Counted from the stretch's first letter, positions 8,137 through 17,253 are shown. The stretch: DNA of 64,000 nucleotides from Acinetobacter sp. WCHAc010034 (GCF_001696615.3 NZ_CP032279.1:1426001-1490000); one strand, 5' to 3'. The notes: generated from the sequence alone by a model not told the origin. Made by a program: numbers and translations.

Positions 8137-9402
8137 TTAAACAGGCGCCATTTCATGATGCAGGGCATCGTGAATCGCCTCCACCAGCTGCTGCGCAATC
8201 TCCTGCTTCGGGGCTTTATCCAGATCCCGTTTCTGCATCTGATACTGCTCCGCAAAGAACACAATCATGGCATTTTCATCGGAAGCAAAACCTATGTCTG
8301 CGCGCGATACGTCATTGCAGGCGATCATGTCGAGCTTTTTCGCCACCAGCTTGCCGGCAGCGTATTCCTCAACATTACGGGTTTCGGCGGCAAAGCCGAC
8401 CATAAACGGGCGCTTGGCCTGCTGCGCAATGGTGGCGACAATATCCGGATTTTTCACCAAAGCAACATTCAGCTCATCGCCGGCTTTCTTAATTTTATGC
8501 TCCGCCACCTGCGCCACGCGGTAATCCGCAACGGCTGCCGTAGCAATGAAGATGTCACAGCCCTGATCCAGCAGCGCCATGCTTTGATCCAGCATCTGCA
8601 CCGCAGACTGCACATTGATGCGGCGCACGCCATTCGGCGTTTCCAGGCTGACCGGCCCGGCAATCAAGGTGACTTTCGCGCCGGCTGCGTAGCAGGCGGC
8701 GGCCAGGGCAAAGCCCATCTTGCCTGTGCTGTGGTTGGAAATATAGCGCACAGGGTCAATCGCTTCGCGGGTTGGGCCTGCGGTAATCACCACATGCTTG
8801 CCGGCCAGCAGACCAAATTTTTCCGCAATCGCGCGCTGCGCGCGGTGGAAATACTGCGTGACCTGGCTGGCTAAATCTTCCGGCTCCGGCATGCGGCCCA
8901 AGCCGACATCGCCGCAGGCCTGCGCGCCTGCATCCGGCATAATCACATGCACGCCATCTTCCACCAGCGTATTCAGATTGCGCTGCGTGGCTTTGGCGGC
9001 CCACATCTGCTGGTTCATGGCGGGCGCTACCCAAACCGGCGCCTTCGCCGCCAGATACAGCGTCGACAATAAATCATCGGCCAAACCGGCCGCAAACTTG
9101 GCCAGAGTGTCGCAGCTTGCCGGCGCAATCAAGACCAAATCCGCCCAGCGCGCCAGCTCAATATGCCCCATGCCGGCTTCCGCTTCCGGGTCGAGCAGCT
9201 TGGTATGCACCGGGTTGCCTGAAAGCGCCTGAAAAGTCAGCGGGGTAATAAAGGCTTGCGCGCCTTCGGTCATCACCACGCGCACATTGAATCCGGCATC
9301 TTTCAGGCGCCGGACCAGAATCGCGCTTTTATAGGCCGCAATGCCGCCGGAAACACCCAATATAATGTTTTTGTTTGGAATTACACTTAAATCAAAACTC
9401 AC
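8137..9402 (-). CDS. coaBC: Bifunctional phosphopantothenoylcysteine decarboxylase/synthetase
   Basis: A 421-residue two-domain enzyme of coenzyme A synthesis. The N-terminal CoaC flavoprotein part (about 1-190) shows GVSGGIAAYK, the PASANT-equivalent IAPASCDTLAKF, the substrate-clamp APAMNQQMW and ACGDVGLGRM with its catalytic Cys. The C-terminal CoaB part (about 200-410) begins with VITAGPTREAIDPVRYISN and contains AAVADYR and the KIKK loop. CoaB joins phosphopantothenate to cysteine using CTP, and CoaC decarboxylates the product. It is divergent from radC, as in E. coli (dfp/radC), which supports both calls. Confidence 0.95.
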   Translation of the reverse strand: MSFDLSVIPNKNIILGVSGGIAAYKSAILVRRLKDAGFNVRVVMTEGAQAFITPLTFQALSGNPVHTKLLDPEAEAGMGHIELARWADLVLIAPASCDTLAKFAAGLADDLLSTLYLAAKAPVWVAPAMNQQMWAAKATQRNLNTLVEDGVHVIMPDAGAQACGDVGLGRMPEPEDLASQVTQYFHRAQRAIAEKFGLLAGKHVVITAGPTREAIDPVRYISNHSTGKMGFALAAACYAAGAKVTLIAGPVSLETPNGVRRINVQSAVQMLDQSMALLDQGCDIFIATAAVADYRVAQVAEHKIKKAGDELNVALVKNPDIVATIAQQAKRPFMVGFAAETRNVEEYAAGKLVAKKLDMIACNDVSRADIGFASDENAMIVFFAEQYQMQKRDLDKAPKQEIAQQLVEAIHDALHHEMAPV

Positions 9403-9514
9403 GAACAGGCTACCTATCTGTTGCAGTGGCGCTCACAATAGCATTAAATATGGCCAGACCCAAGATTCAACTTGGGAAAACCAAACGCGCAGATAATAAA
9501 AAAGCCTAAAAATA

Positions 9515-10216
9515 ATGAATTTTTCAATCAAACATTGGCCGGAACAGGAACGGCCGCGCGAGCGCCTGCTGGCGCAGGGCGCGCAAAGCCTGTCTGACGC
9601 TGAACTGCTGGCGATTTTCCTGCGTTCAGGCTCGCAGCAGCATTCCGCAGTTGAACTGGGCCGCCTGCTGATTCAGCATTTCGGCAGCCTGAACCCGATT
9701 TTAGATGCGCAGCTGGATGACTTAAGCCAGTTCCACGGCATAGGCGCGAGCAAATACGCGCAGCTGATGGCGGTCAAAGAGCTGGGCCGGCGCTATGTCA
9801 CGCAGCAGCTGCGGCAGACCGCGCTGCCGCTGGGCACTTCCCGGCAGCTGCTGGACTTTCTGCGCTTTGAATTTCTGGGTGAAACGCAGGAAATATTCGG
9901 CGCGCTGTGCCTGGATGCGCATTTAAGGAAAATCAGCTTTAAAAAGCTGTTTTTCGGCTCACTGAATGCCTGCGGAATTTCCATCAACCAGCTGCTGCGC
10001 CACGCCATTTCCCAGCACGCCACATCGCTGGTGATTGCGCATAACCACCCCTTCGGCAGGCCGGAGCCTTCGCCGGCCGACCTGCAGCTGACAGCGCAGA
10101 TCCAGCAGGCCTGCAGCCTGGTGGAAATCCGCCTGATTGACCACTGCATTGTTTCTGCCGAAGGCTGCTTTTCCTTTGCCGAGCACCGCCTGATCAGCGC
10201 GGTAAAATCAGAATAA
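9515..10216 (+). CDS. radC: RadC family protein (JAMM/MPN domain)
   Basis: A 233-residue protein with an N-terminal helix-hairpin-helix region (FHGIGASKYAQLMAV at about 70-85) and a C-terminal JAMM metalloprotein domain: HNHPFGRPEPSPADLQLT supplies the HxH...S...D zinc site. The usual family motif is HNHPSG; here Ser is replaced by Phe. Despite its name RadC has no settled role in DNA repair. It is divergent from coaBC. Confidence 0.92.
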   Translation: MNFSIKHWPEQERPRERLLAQGAQSLSDAELLAIFLRSGSQQHSAVELGRLLIQHFGSLNPILDAQLDDLSQFHGIGASKYAQLMAVKELGRRYVTQQLRQTALPLGTSRQLLDFLRFEFLGETQEIFGALCLDAHLRKISFKKLFFGSLNACGISINQLLRHAISQHATSLVIAHNHPFGRPEPSPADLQLTAQIQQACSLVEIRLIDHCIVSAEGCFSFAEHRLISAVKSE

Positions 10217-10282
10217 AACACATATTGACAAAGGCTTGAACGCATATGAAGATCAGTCAAAATCCGTGAAGATTCTAATAAC

Positions 10283-11194
10283 ATGATTGTGCGTGACCAA
10301 CCCAGTGTATTTAAGCTGCTCTTTTCTTGGCGCGGCACGATTTTACCGAAAGTGCTGCCGCCTTTGGGCGTGGTCATGCTGCTCTCCGCCATTATCGGCG
10401 GCTTATCCTATGTCGGCCTGTTTCATTTTCCGGAACTGCCTTTGGTCGGCTTCACCTTAATCGGCGTGGTGCTGTCAATTTTCCTGGGCTTCAAGAATTC
10501 GGCCTGCTATGACCGCTGGTGGGAAGCGCGCAAGCTCTGGGGCATTTTAATCGCCAATGCGCGGCATTTTGACCGCGACTGCCGCGTGCTCAGCCAGGGC
10601 CGCCGCGAGCGCGTGATTCAGCATGTGATTGTGTTTGCCAATGTGCTGCGGGACCGCCTGCGCCACCAGACCGCCAATCCGACTGAACTGGTGGAAACCA
10701 GCGGCATGAGCCCTCAGGCCATTTCGCAGCTGTATCAGCAGGCCAATGCGCCGCAGTACACGCTGAGCCTGATTCAATGGGAGCTGATGCAGGCGATGAA
10801 GGATGGGGAAATTTCAGACATTCTGTATACCCAGATGAATCAGCATGTCATGGAGCTGAGCACGGTGCTGACCGGCTGCGACCGGATTGCCACCACGCCG
10901 CTGCCTTTCGCCTATTCCGTGCTGCTGAACCGCACCGTGTATTTTTTCTGCTTTATCCTGCCGTTCAGCCTCGGTTCCACGCTGGGCCTGGCCACTCCGC
11001 TGCTGGTGGGCATTTTGGCCTATACCTTCTTAGGCCTGGATGCGCTCAGCTCGGAAATTGAAGAGCCTTTCGGCACGCAGAGCAATGACTTGCCGCTGGA
11101 TTCAATGGTGCGCACCATTGAAATTGAGCTGCTGGGAACGCTGGGCAAACCGACCCCGCCGCCGATTCAGGCGCAGGATAATAATCTTTTATAA
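10283..11194 (+). CDS. Bestrophin-family (UPF0187) membrane channel
   Basis: A 303-residue protein with an early hydrophobic pair (about 25-65), a long amphipathic middle with the family block FKNSACYDRWWEARKLWG, and a second hydrophobic pair (about 210-260, FCFILPFSLGSTLG and LLVGILAYTFLGLD). The C-terminal EIEEPFGTQSNDLPLD is a hallmark of bacterial bestrophins (YneE type). These are pentameric anion or cation channels of the inner membrane. It follows radC after 66 bp; a TTGACA at 10225-10230 may be its own -35. Confidence 0.88.
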   Translation: MIVRDQPSVFKLLFSWRGTILPKVLPPLGVVMLLSAIIGGLSYVGLFHFPELPLVGFTLIGVVLSIFLGFKNSACYDRWWEARKLWGILIANARHFDRDCRVLSQGRRERVIQHVIVFANVLRDRLRHQTANPTELVETSGMSPQAISQLYQQANAPQYTLSLIQWELMQAMKDGEISDILYTQMNQHVMELSTVLTGCDRIATTPLPFAYSVLLNRTVYFFCFILPFSLGSTLGLATPLLVGILAYTFLGLDALSSEIEEPFGTQSNDLPLDSMVRTIEIELLGTLGKPTPPPIQAQDNNLL

Positions 11195-11285
11195 TCCCTC
11201 CTAACCCCCCTTCCTTGCATTTCGTTTTAAAGCAGTGCTTAAAACTCATTCAGGGAGGAGCAAAGCCCTCTTTCACCAAAGGGGA
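11192..11285. repeat. Intergenic CCCTCCTAACCCCCC-type repeat
   Basis: AATCCCTCCTAACCCCCCTTC at the left, AGGGAGGAG...CCCTCTTTCACCAAAGGGG at the right, so the ends can partly pair. It resembles the sequences at 22-95 and 43601-43665 and probably belongs to a genome-wide intergenic repeat family. It fills the convergent gap between the bestrophin and PHP genes. Confidence 0.5.
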
Positions 11286-11302
11286 AGCAGAAAGATTAAA
11301 AA

Positions 11303-12154
11303 TTAACGGAAGCTCTCCCAAATCCCCGCCTGCCCTTCCTTGATTTGCGGAATATTGCCCAGCTTGATCCACGGCATGTTGCCGCCGTGAAAATCGCTGC
11401 CTACAGACACTTTCAGGCCATGCGCAGCAATCATCCGGTCAACCATCTGGCGCGTAGACAACGGCTCAAGCGCCGGCGGCAGCTCCACGGCATCGCCGCC
11501 GGACTGCGCGAAAAGTTCAATTAAATAGCGGATATTGGTTGCCGACAAGTCATAGCGGGTCGGATGCGCCAGCACCGCAAAGCCGGCGCTGGCATGAATC
11601 ACCTGAATGGTTTCCTGCAGCCCCGGGCCGTCAAACTTGACATAGGCCTTCTTGCCTTCCTTGATGTATTTGTCAAAGGCCTGCTGCGGCCGGCTGACCA
11701 AGCCTTTTTCCACCAGGGTTTTGGCAATGTGGGTGCGGGTAATCCGGTCCGCAATGCCGTCCACTTTGGCGGTCACATCGACATAAATGTCCTGCCCGGT
11801 CAGCGGGATCAGCAAATCGCAGATCTGCCGGGCGCGCGCGGCGCGGATCTGCTTCTGCTGCGCCAGCAGCGCCAGCAGCGGCGCGGGATGCTGCATATTC
11901 AGCGCCACAATATGCACGCCGTAGCTTTTTTTGGTGGCCGGGCGCGACCATTGGCTGGAGATTTCCACCCCGGAAATTAAGGCAATGCCTGACTTTACGG
12001 CTTCCGCTTCAGCTGCAGCCAAGCCGTCCATGGTATCGTGATCGGTCAGCGCCAGCGTATGAATGCCTATGGCTGAGGCAGCCTGCACCAGCTGTTCCGG
12101 TGACAAAGTTCCATCAGAAATATTGCTGTGTGTATGTAAATCTACGCCATGCAT
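11303..12154 (-). CDS. rnm: PHP-domain 5'-3' exoribonuclease (RNase AM/YciV)
   Basis: A 283-residue polymerase-and-histidinol-phosphatase domain protein. GVDLHTHSNISDGTLSPEQL at the N-terminus gives the first metal-binding HxH and D, LALTDHDTMDG the next, AVLAHPTRYD a further His, and VGSDFHGG the final DxH. E. coli YciV (RNase AM) trims 5' ends of 23S, 16S and 5S rRNA and removes 5' phosphates from short nucleotides. I chose the ATG at 12154 over a GTG one codon upstream. It is divergent from yciB-yciI, the same neighbourhood as in E. coli. Confidence 0.85.
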   Translation of the reverse strand: MHGVDLHTHSNISDGTLSPEQLVQAASAIGIHTLALTDHDTMDGLAAAEAEAVKSGIALISGVEISSQWSRPATKKSYGVHIVALNMQHPAPLLALLAQQKQIRAARARQICDLLIPLTGQDIYVDVTAKVDGIADRITRTHIAKTLVEKGLVSRPQQAFDKYIKEGKKAYVKFDGPGLQETIQVIHASAGFAVLAHPTRYDLSATNIRYLIELFAQSGGDAVELPPALEPLSTRQMVDRMIAAHGLKVSVGSDFHGGNMPWIKLGNIPQIKEGQAGIWESFR

Positions 12155-12200
12155 CACTTATACTATGTCATTTATTTGATCAGAGATTAGATACTCTAAC

Positions 12201-12812
12201 ATGAAAGCACTTTTAGACTTTGTGCCGCTCATTATTTTCTTTTACTTATATAAAACTGTAGATCCGAAAGATACCGAGCATCCCCTGTTGCAATTGATCG
12301 GCTCCACCGGCGGTATCGACAATAATAATATTCTGGCGGCAACCACAGGTCTGATTATTTCCATGTTGGCGGTATACGGCGCCATGTTCGTCATGCAGAA
12401 GTTCCGCCTGGACAAGCAGCAGTGGATTGTGCTGTTCATGACCGTGATCTTCGGCGGCATCACCCTGATGCTCAGCGATGACTTCTATATCCGCCTGAAA
12501 GCGGTGCTGCTGAATCTGGTCTTTGCCGGCGCATTCCTGCTTTCGCCCTGGTTCAGCAAAGAGCGCAAGCCGCTGATTGAACGCCTGTTCGGCCCGGTGC
12601 TGAACCTGACTGAAAACGGCTGGAAGAAACTCAATTTCGCCTGGGCCTGCATGTTCGTGGTGATGTCCTGCCTGCATATCTTCTTTGCCTATTTGTACAT
12701 GGGCGGAAAATACTGGGGCGAATTCACCGCATTCGGCGACATGATCGTCATGTTTTCCTTTATCATTATTCAGTTTATCGTATTGCGCAGATACTTTAAG
12801 ACCTCTGAATAG
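12201..12812 (+). CDS. yciB: Inner-membrane-spanning protein YciB (septation protein A)
   Basis: A 203-residue integral membrane protein with five or six hydrophobic segments. The N-terminal block LDFVPLIIFFYLYKTVD, the central GGITLMLSDDFYIRLK and NGWKKLNFAWACMFV are family hallmarks. YciB (IspZ) helps intracellular septation and envelope integrity and interacts with elongasome and divisome proteins. It is followed 31 bp later by a YciI protein. Confidence 0.93.
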   Translation: MKALLDFVPLIIFFYLYKTVDPKDTEHPLLQLIGSTGGIDNNNILAATTGLIISMLAVYGAMFVMQKFRLDKQQWIVLFMTVIFGGITLMLSDDFYIRLKAVLLNLVFAGAFLLSPWFSKERKPLIERLFGPVLNLTENGWKKLNFAWACMFVVMSCLHIFFAYLYMGGKYWGEFTAFGDMIVMFSFIIIQFIVLRRYFKTSE

Positions 12813-12843
12813 CCCCTCCGCTTTAAAATTCGGGAAATCCCAC

Positions 12844-13146
12844 ATGCCATTATTCGTTGTGACCTGTACAGATAATGAAGGTACAGTAGAAAAGCGCCTT
12901 GCGGTGCGCCCTCAGCACCTTGCACGCCTGGAAAAATTAGATGCCGAAGGCCGCCTGATTGCAGCCGGCGCTATGCCTAAAGACCCGGCCAATCCGCAGG
13001 CGGGCTTTTACGGCAGCACAATCATTGCCGATTTTGACTCGCGCGAAGCGCTGGACGCCTGGCTGCAGGATGAGCCTTTCCTTCAGGCAGGCATCTACGG
13101 CCAGATTGATGTAAAGCCTTTCAACAAAGCTTTCCCTAAAGGATAA
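12844..13146 (+). CDS. yciI: YciI family protein
   Basis: A 100-residue ferredoxin-like-fold protein of the YciI/YCII family. MPLFVVTCTDNEG begins the first strand, PQHLARLEKL carries the conserved His, AGAMPKD follows, and FDSREALDAWLQDEPFLQAGI is the typical second half. The His/Asp pair suggests an enzyme, but no reaction is established for these stand-alone members. It sits between yciB and a small membrane protein with only 4 bp to the next start, suggesting an operon. Confidence 0.9.
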   Translation: MPLFVVTCTDNEGTVEKRLAVRPQHLARLEKLDAEGRLIAAGAMPKDPANPQAGFYGSTIIADFDSREALDAWLQDEPFLQAGIYGQIDVKPFNKAFPKG

Positions 13147-13150
13147 GTTC

Positions 13151-13642
13151 ATGCGCGCTGCTGTTTCCGGCTTACTGGGCCTCTCCATACTTTGCACTTC
13201 CGCATGGGCAGTCGAAACTGCTCCGGCAGCGGCCCCGGCTGCGCCAGCAGCTGCCGCAGCGCCTCCGCCGCAAACCCTGCCGGCCAGCAAGCCGAAGGCT
13301 GCACCGGCGGCAGCCAATCCGGCCGCGCCTGTTCTGGAAAATAAAGCGCTGACTGCAGAGCAGCAGGCCCAGAACAAAGCCATGCAGGAAGCCAAAATCA
13401 AGGCGCTGGTCAAAGACCAGCATTCGCGCCTGCAGCAGCTGGAAAAAGCCAATTTGGAAGCCTTGGCGCAGAATCAGGAGCTGCAGCTGAAAAATGACAG
13501 CCTGGGCGTGCAGGTTCAGGTGCTGCAAAGCGAGCGCAGCGCGCAAATGTTCCTGTACGGCGCAGCCACGATTGCTGTCGGCGTGCTGCTGGGCTTCCTG
13601 ATTGCCGGCTATGTGCATACCAAGCGCCGCCGCCAGTGGTAA
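13151..13642 (+). CDS. Ala/Pro-rich coiled-coil membrane protein, unknown function
   Basis: A 163-residue protein I do not recognise as a named family. It has a signal peptide (about 1-20, ending AWA), a low-complexity Ala/Pro linker (about 23-65), a coiled coil (about 70-130, with LQQLEKANLEALAQNQELQLK-like heptads) and a C-terminal transmembrane helix (about 136-155) ending in a basic KRRRQW tail. This layout resembles SH3-type TIGR04211 (YgiM) proteins without the SH3 domain. It would sit in the inner membrane with its coiled coil in the periplasm. It starts 4 bp after yciI and is followed by mnmC after 35 bp. Confidence 0.75.
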   Translation: MRAAVSGLLGLSILCTSAWAVETAPAAAPAAPAAAAAPPPQTLPASKPKAAPAAANPAAPVLENKALTAEQQAQNKAMQEAKIKALVKDQHSRLQQLEKANLEALAQNQELQLKNDSLGVQVQVLQSERSAQMFLYGAATIAVGVLLGFLIAGYVHTKRRRQW

Positions 13643-13677
13643 GGCGCCCTCTTCAATTTTCTGTGAAAGGCTGAGCT

Positions 13678-15579
13678 GTGTCTGACGCGATTCAAACCGC
13701 CGATCTTGATTGGCAAACTGTGGACGGAATAGATATTCCTGTTTCCAGGCAATTCGGCGATGTGTACTTTTCCAAAGACAATGGCCTGCTGGAAACCCGC
13801 CATGTTTTCTTAAACGGCAATGACTTGCCAGAACGCCTTGCGCAGCTGCAGGATTTTGAATATTTCAGCGTGGGCGAAACCGGCTTTGGCACCGGGCTGA
13901 ATATTCTGGCCCTGTGGCAGCTGTGGCGGCAGGTCCGGCCGGACAACCGCAGCCGGCTGCATGCCGTTTCCGTTGAAAAATTTCCGCTGTCCAAGGCCGA
14001 CTTAATCCGCGCGCTGCAGGCCTGGCCGGAACTGCAGCCTTTGGCGCAGCAATTGATCGCGCAGTATCCGCTGCCGCTGGCCGGCTGCCACCGCCTGTCT
14101 TTTCCGGATGAGCGCTTTTCTTTGGACCTGTGGCTGGGCGACGCGCACGATGTGTTTCCGGCCATGGAGCGGACCCGGCAGGTCAATGCCTGGTTTCTGG
14201 ACGGCTTTGCGCCCTCCTGCAACCCCGACATGTGGGAAGAGCATGTTCTAAGCCATATTGTGCGCCTGTCCGGCTATGGCACCAGCTTCTCCTCATTCAG
14301 CGTGGCTGGGGTGCTGAAGCGCGGCCTGAGGCAGCATGGCATTGCCATCCGCCGCCCGCGCGGCTTTGGCCATAAGCGCGAGATGCTGAAAGGCATCTGG
14401 AACCCGGCTCCTCCAGATGATCAGGCTGCGCAAGCCGCCGGCGCGCTGGAAAACACCGGCCTCAGCCCTCAGCCTGCCCTGAAGCAGCGCCAGATTGCGG
14501 TGATTGGCGCCGGCATCGCCGGATTAAGCTGCGCCTGGGCATTCGCGCAGCGCGGGCATCAGGTGACCGTTTACGACCAGTCAGCGCCTTTGGCCGGCGG
14601 TTCCGGCAACCCGCTGGCGCTGCTGAATCCCAAACTGCCCGCCATCGGGAAAAGCCATGCCCATCTGATGAGCCTGTCCTGGCGGCACGCGATTGCGCAC
14701 TATGCGCAGTTCAGCGCCTTCCGCCCGATCCGCGTGCGCCAGCTGGCGCTAAAGCATGAGGAAGCGCTGCCGGACTTGGCCGAACAGTACCCGGCAGCGG
14801 TTCTCCGCGCGGAAAGCGCGGCCGGCAGCGAAATCGCAACAGCGTTTTCCAGCTTGAACCTGCTACAGGCCGGCGCAGTTTCGCCGCATCAATTGCGCGA
14901 CCAGATTCTGCAGCATCCGCTGATTCAGTTCCGGCAGGCGGAAATCACGCAAATTCAGCAGGCTGGCGCAGTGCAGGTTTTCAGCCAGCATCAGCTGCTG
15001 GCGGAATATGACCATGCCATTGTCTGCGCAGCGCGGCACAGTGGCCGGCTTTTTGCCGATTATCCGCTGCTGAAGCCAATCCGCGGCCAGGTCAGCTGGG
15101 TCAAAAATTCTGAAACCCCTTTAGATGCGGAGCAGGCCTACAGCTACGGCGGCTACTGCATGCAGCTGGATGCAGGCCATTTGATACTTGGCGCATCATT
15201 CCATCCCAACCGCGAGGATGACGCGGTGCTGCAGGAAGACCATGTGCATAACTATCAGCTTATCCACAGCGTCTTTCCCCAGTACGCGCAGTCCTTGGCG
15301 CCAGTGGAAAGCTGGCAGGGCCGCGCGTCTGTGCGCGCGCAGACTCAGGACTATTTTCCGCTGCTGGGCAAGCTGCGGGAGGATCAGGAAATTTACAGCT
15401 TTGCCGGCTTAGGCTCAAAAGGCTTCTTATATGCGCCGCTGTGCAGCGAAGTGCTGGCTGCGCTGATGCTGGGCGAAGCCTGCCCGCTTTCCGCCCCCCT
15501 TCTGCAAAAGCTCAGCGCAGCGCGCTTTCAGAAAAAAGCCAAGCAGAAAAAGCCTTACTTCAGGAACAGCGCCGGCTAA
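13678..15579 (+). CDS. mnmC: Bifunctional tRNA mnm5s2U methyltransferase/FAD oxidoreductase
   Basis: A 633-residue fusion starting at GTG. The N-terminal methyltransferase domain (about 1-250) contains GETGFGTGLNILALWQLW (SAM site) and WFLDGFAPSCNPDMW. The C-terminal FAD-dependent domain (about 265-620) begins with the dinucleotide-binding VIGAGIAGLSCAWAFAQRG and contains GSGNPLALLNPKL and GLGSKGFLYAPL. MnmC converts cmnm5U34 to nm5U and then to mnm5U in tRNAs decoding split codon boxes. Length and domain order match the family. A bidirectional terminator follows. Confidence 0.95.
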   Translation: MSDAIQTADLDWQTVDGIDIPVSRQFGDVYFSKDNGLLETRHVFLNGNDLPERLAQLQDFEYFSVGETGFGTGLNILALWQLWRQVRPDNRSRLHAVSVEKFPLSKADLIRALQAWPELQPLAQQLIAQYPLPLAGCHRLSFPDERFSLDLWLGDAHDVFPAMERTRQVNAWFLDGFAPSCNPDMWEEHVLSHIVRLSGYGTSFSSFSVAGVLKRGLRQHGIAIRRPRGFGHKREMLKGIWNPAPPDDQAAQAAGALENTGLSPQPALKQRQIAVIGAGIAGLSCAWAFAQRGHQVTVYDQSAPLAGGSGNPLALLNPKLPAIGKSHAHLMSLSWRHAIAHYAQFSAFRPIRVRQLALKHEEALPDLAEQYPAAVLRAESAAGSEIATAFSSLNLLQAGAVSPHQLRDQILQHPLIQFRQAEITQIQQAGAVQVFSQHQLLAEYDHAIVCAARHSGRLFADYPLLKPIRGQVSWVKNSETPLDAEQAYSYGGYCMQLDAGHLILGASFHPNREDDAVLQEDHVHNYQLIHSVFPQYAQSLAPVESWQGRASVRAQTQDYFPLLGKLREDQEIYSFAGLGSKGFLYAPLCSEVLAALMLGEACPLSAPLLQKLSAARFQKKAKQKKPYFRNSAG

Positions 15580-15643
15580 GCCCTTCCGTCCATGCTCTCT
15601 TCTTTTGCAGGGAAAAGGGCCGGCCGGTCAAAACGGAAGCCAT

Positions 15644-15669
15644 AAAAAAGCGCCTTGCGGCGCTTTTTT
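15644..15669. terminator. Bidirectional terminator between mnmC and rhodanese gene
   Basis: AAAAAAGCGCC / GGCGCTTTTTT with a four-base loop, symmetric T-runs on both strands, in a convergent gap. Confidence 0.85.
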
Positions 15670-15679
15670 CTGTTCCAGC

Positions 15680-15994
15680 TCAGCTGCCCTGTTCTAAAGG
15701 CAGGCCGGCATCGCGGGCGGCGCGTGTGCCGCCCATTAAAATCACATATTCGCGCGAGCTGTCAAAACCCTCCAGCTTTTCAGCTGCGCGCGGCGCTTTG
15801 CTTCCGCCGCCGCATAAAATATAAATCGGCTGATCCGTTGACACCTGAGTTAGGCTGCTTTCTGAAAGACCGCCAATCGGCTGGTTCACAGCGCCTTTAA
15901 CGTGCGCTTCAGCATAAGCGCTTGAATCGCGTACATCCCAGATCACGGCATTTTCTGGGAACTCAAATGTTGTAATTTCTTGCTTACGGATCAT
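15680..15994 (-). CDS. Stand-alone rhodanese-like domain protein
   Basis: A 104-residue single rhodanese domain. VIWDVRDSSAYAEAHVKGAVNQP is the usual first block, and Cys61 begins the loop CGGGSKAPRAAEKL, followed by VILMGGTRAARDAGLPL. The loop lacks the Arg found in most sulfurtransferases, so activity is uncertain. An upstream ATG in frame would give nine more residues, but AGGAG lies six bases before the ATG at 15994, which I take as the start. It is divergent from yajQ. Confidence 0.85.
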   Translation of the reverse strand: MIRKQEITTFEFPENAVIWDVRDSSAYAEAHVKGAVNQPIGGLSESSLTQVSTDQPIYILCGGGSKAPRAAEKLEGFDSSREYVILMGGTRAARDAGLPLEQGS

Positions 15995-16085
15995 TGTGCA
16001 CTCCTTTGATGTAAACAACACTTGGCAAATGAAGAAAACATCCCTAGCATCTCAGATATTCTTTCCATTTGTAAAGGTTTAATCC

Positions 16086-16574
16086 ATGCCATCTTTTGAT
16101 ATTGTTTCAGAATTAGAAATTTTTGAGGTAAATCATGCGGTTCAAAACACGCAAAAAGAAATTGCGACCCGTTTTGACTTCCGCGGCCAAGATGTTTCTA
16201 TCGAACTGAATGAAAAAAACAAGGAAGTCAAAATCAGCACTGAAAGCGACTTCCAATGCGAGCAAGTGTACAGCATGCTGGAAAACCACTTCTATAAGCG
16301 CAAAGTCGATGTGCAGGCGCTGGACCCGCAGAAAATGACCGCTTCCGGCAAAAATGTCATTCAGGTGATCAAGCTGAAGGACGGCCTTGACTCAGATACC
16401 GCGAAAAAAATTAATAAAGCCATTAAAGAAAGCGGCATTAAAGTGCAATCTTCCATTCAGGGCGACAAAATCCGCATCACTGATAAAAAACGCGATACCT
16501 TGCAGCAAGTTATGGCGTTTTTGAAGGAACAGCAATTTGGCGTGCCTTTACAGTTCAACAATTTCAAAGACTAA
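16086..16574 (+). CDS. yajQ: YajQ family nucleotide-binding protein
   Basis: A 162-residue protein with the YajQ signature: MPSFDIVSELE at the N-terminus, TRFDFRG at about residue 30, and KIRITDKKRDTLQQVMAFLK near the end. YajQ proteins bind nucleotides; the Xanthomonas homologue binds cyclic di-GMP, and the E. coli one binds tRNA/GTP weakly. Length matches the family (about 160). It starts about 90 bp from the divergent rhodanese gene and is followed 29 bp later by a DUF4442-like gene. Confidence 0.93.
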   Translation: MPSFDIVSELEIFEVNHAVQNTQKEIATRFDFRGQDVSIELNEKNKEVKISTESDFQCEQVYSMLENHFYKRKVDVQALDPQKMTASGKNVIQVIKLKDGLDSDTAKKINKAIKESGIKVQSSIQGDKIRITDKKRDTLQQVMAFLKEQQFGVPLQFNNFKD

Positions 16575-16603
16575 GGCAGATACTCTGCCAAGCAGGGGGA
16601 CAC

Positions 16604-17104
16604 ATGGCGCAGCGCAACCGCTTATCCAAACTGGTTCAGAGCACATCTAAATTTCCGCAGGGCATCCGCACCGCCCTGTGGTCTAAAGCTTTTGGACGCA
16701 TTGTGCCGATGGTCGGCACGGCAAAAATCCGCTATGAGGAAGTCACGGCTTCACGCGTAACGGTGAGCCTGGCCAATCATAAAGCCATGCAGAATCATAT
16801 TGGGCAAGCGCATGCCTGCGCCATGGCGCTGATTGCGGAAACCGCAACCGGCTTTGCGGCCGCGATGAATGTGCCGGACAGCGCAGTCGTGCTGATCAAA
16901 AGCTTAAAAGCTGATTATAAGCGCCCGAGCAAAGGCGCGATCAGAGCGGTTGCCACATTGACGCCGGAACAGCAGCAGCAGATGCAGAGCACCGACAAAG
17001 GTGAAACGCTGGTTGCCGTCACGGTTACCGATGAATCCGGCGCAGAGCCTGTGCAGTGCGAAATGGTCTGGGCCTGGGTGTCCAAATCCCGCCTGAAAAA
17101 ATAG
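16604..17104 (+). CDS. DUF4442-like hotdog-fold protein
   Basis: A 166-residue protein. The segment NHIGQAHACAMALIAETATGF is the long central helix region of a hotdog domain, as in PaaI-type thioesterases, and the overall pattern matches DUF4442. Function is probably binding or hydrolysis of an acyl thioester, but the catalytic residues are not certain. It follows yajQ closely with an AGGGGG ribosome binding site and ends before a strong hairpin. Confidence 0.75.
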   Translation: MAQRNRLSKLVQSTSKFPQGIRTALWSKAFGRIVPMVGTAKIRYEEVTASRVTVSLANHKAMQNHIGQAHACAMALIAETATGFAAAMNVPDSAVVLIKSLKADYKRPSKGAIRAVATLTPEQQQQMQSTDKGETLVAVTVTDESGAEPVQCEMVWAWVSKSRLKK

Positions 17105-17127
17105 TTCATGAAAAATTAATAAATGTA

Positions 17128-17157
17128 AATAAAACTTACCTTTAGGTAAGTTTTATT
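17128..17157 (+). terminator. Hairpin terminator after the DUF4442-like gene
   Basis: Perfect 13-bp stem AATAAAACTTACC / GGTAAGTTTTATT with loop TTTA, 24 bp past the stop. The T tract is embedded in the stem and continues TTGTT. Confidence 0.7.
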
Positions 17158-17253
17158 GTTACAAAACCCGCACCGGCGCATAACATAATTTTGCTGTCAA
17201 AAGCGGCCGTTTCAGCTCAGGATAAGCAAGCATTCCCATCTTTGAGCCGAATA

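Noticed and set aside
8092..8874. 260-codon plus-strand frame opposite coaBC
   Set aside because: It is His/Arg-rich and lies antisense to the well-supported coaBC gene; a composition artefact of GC-rich coding DNA.
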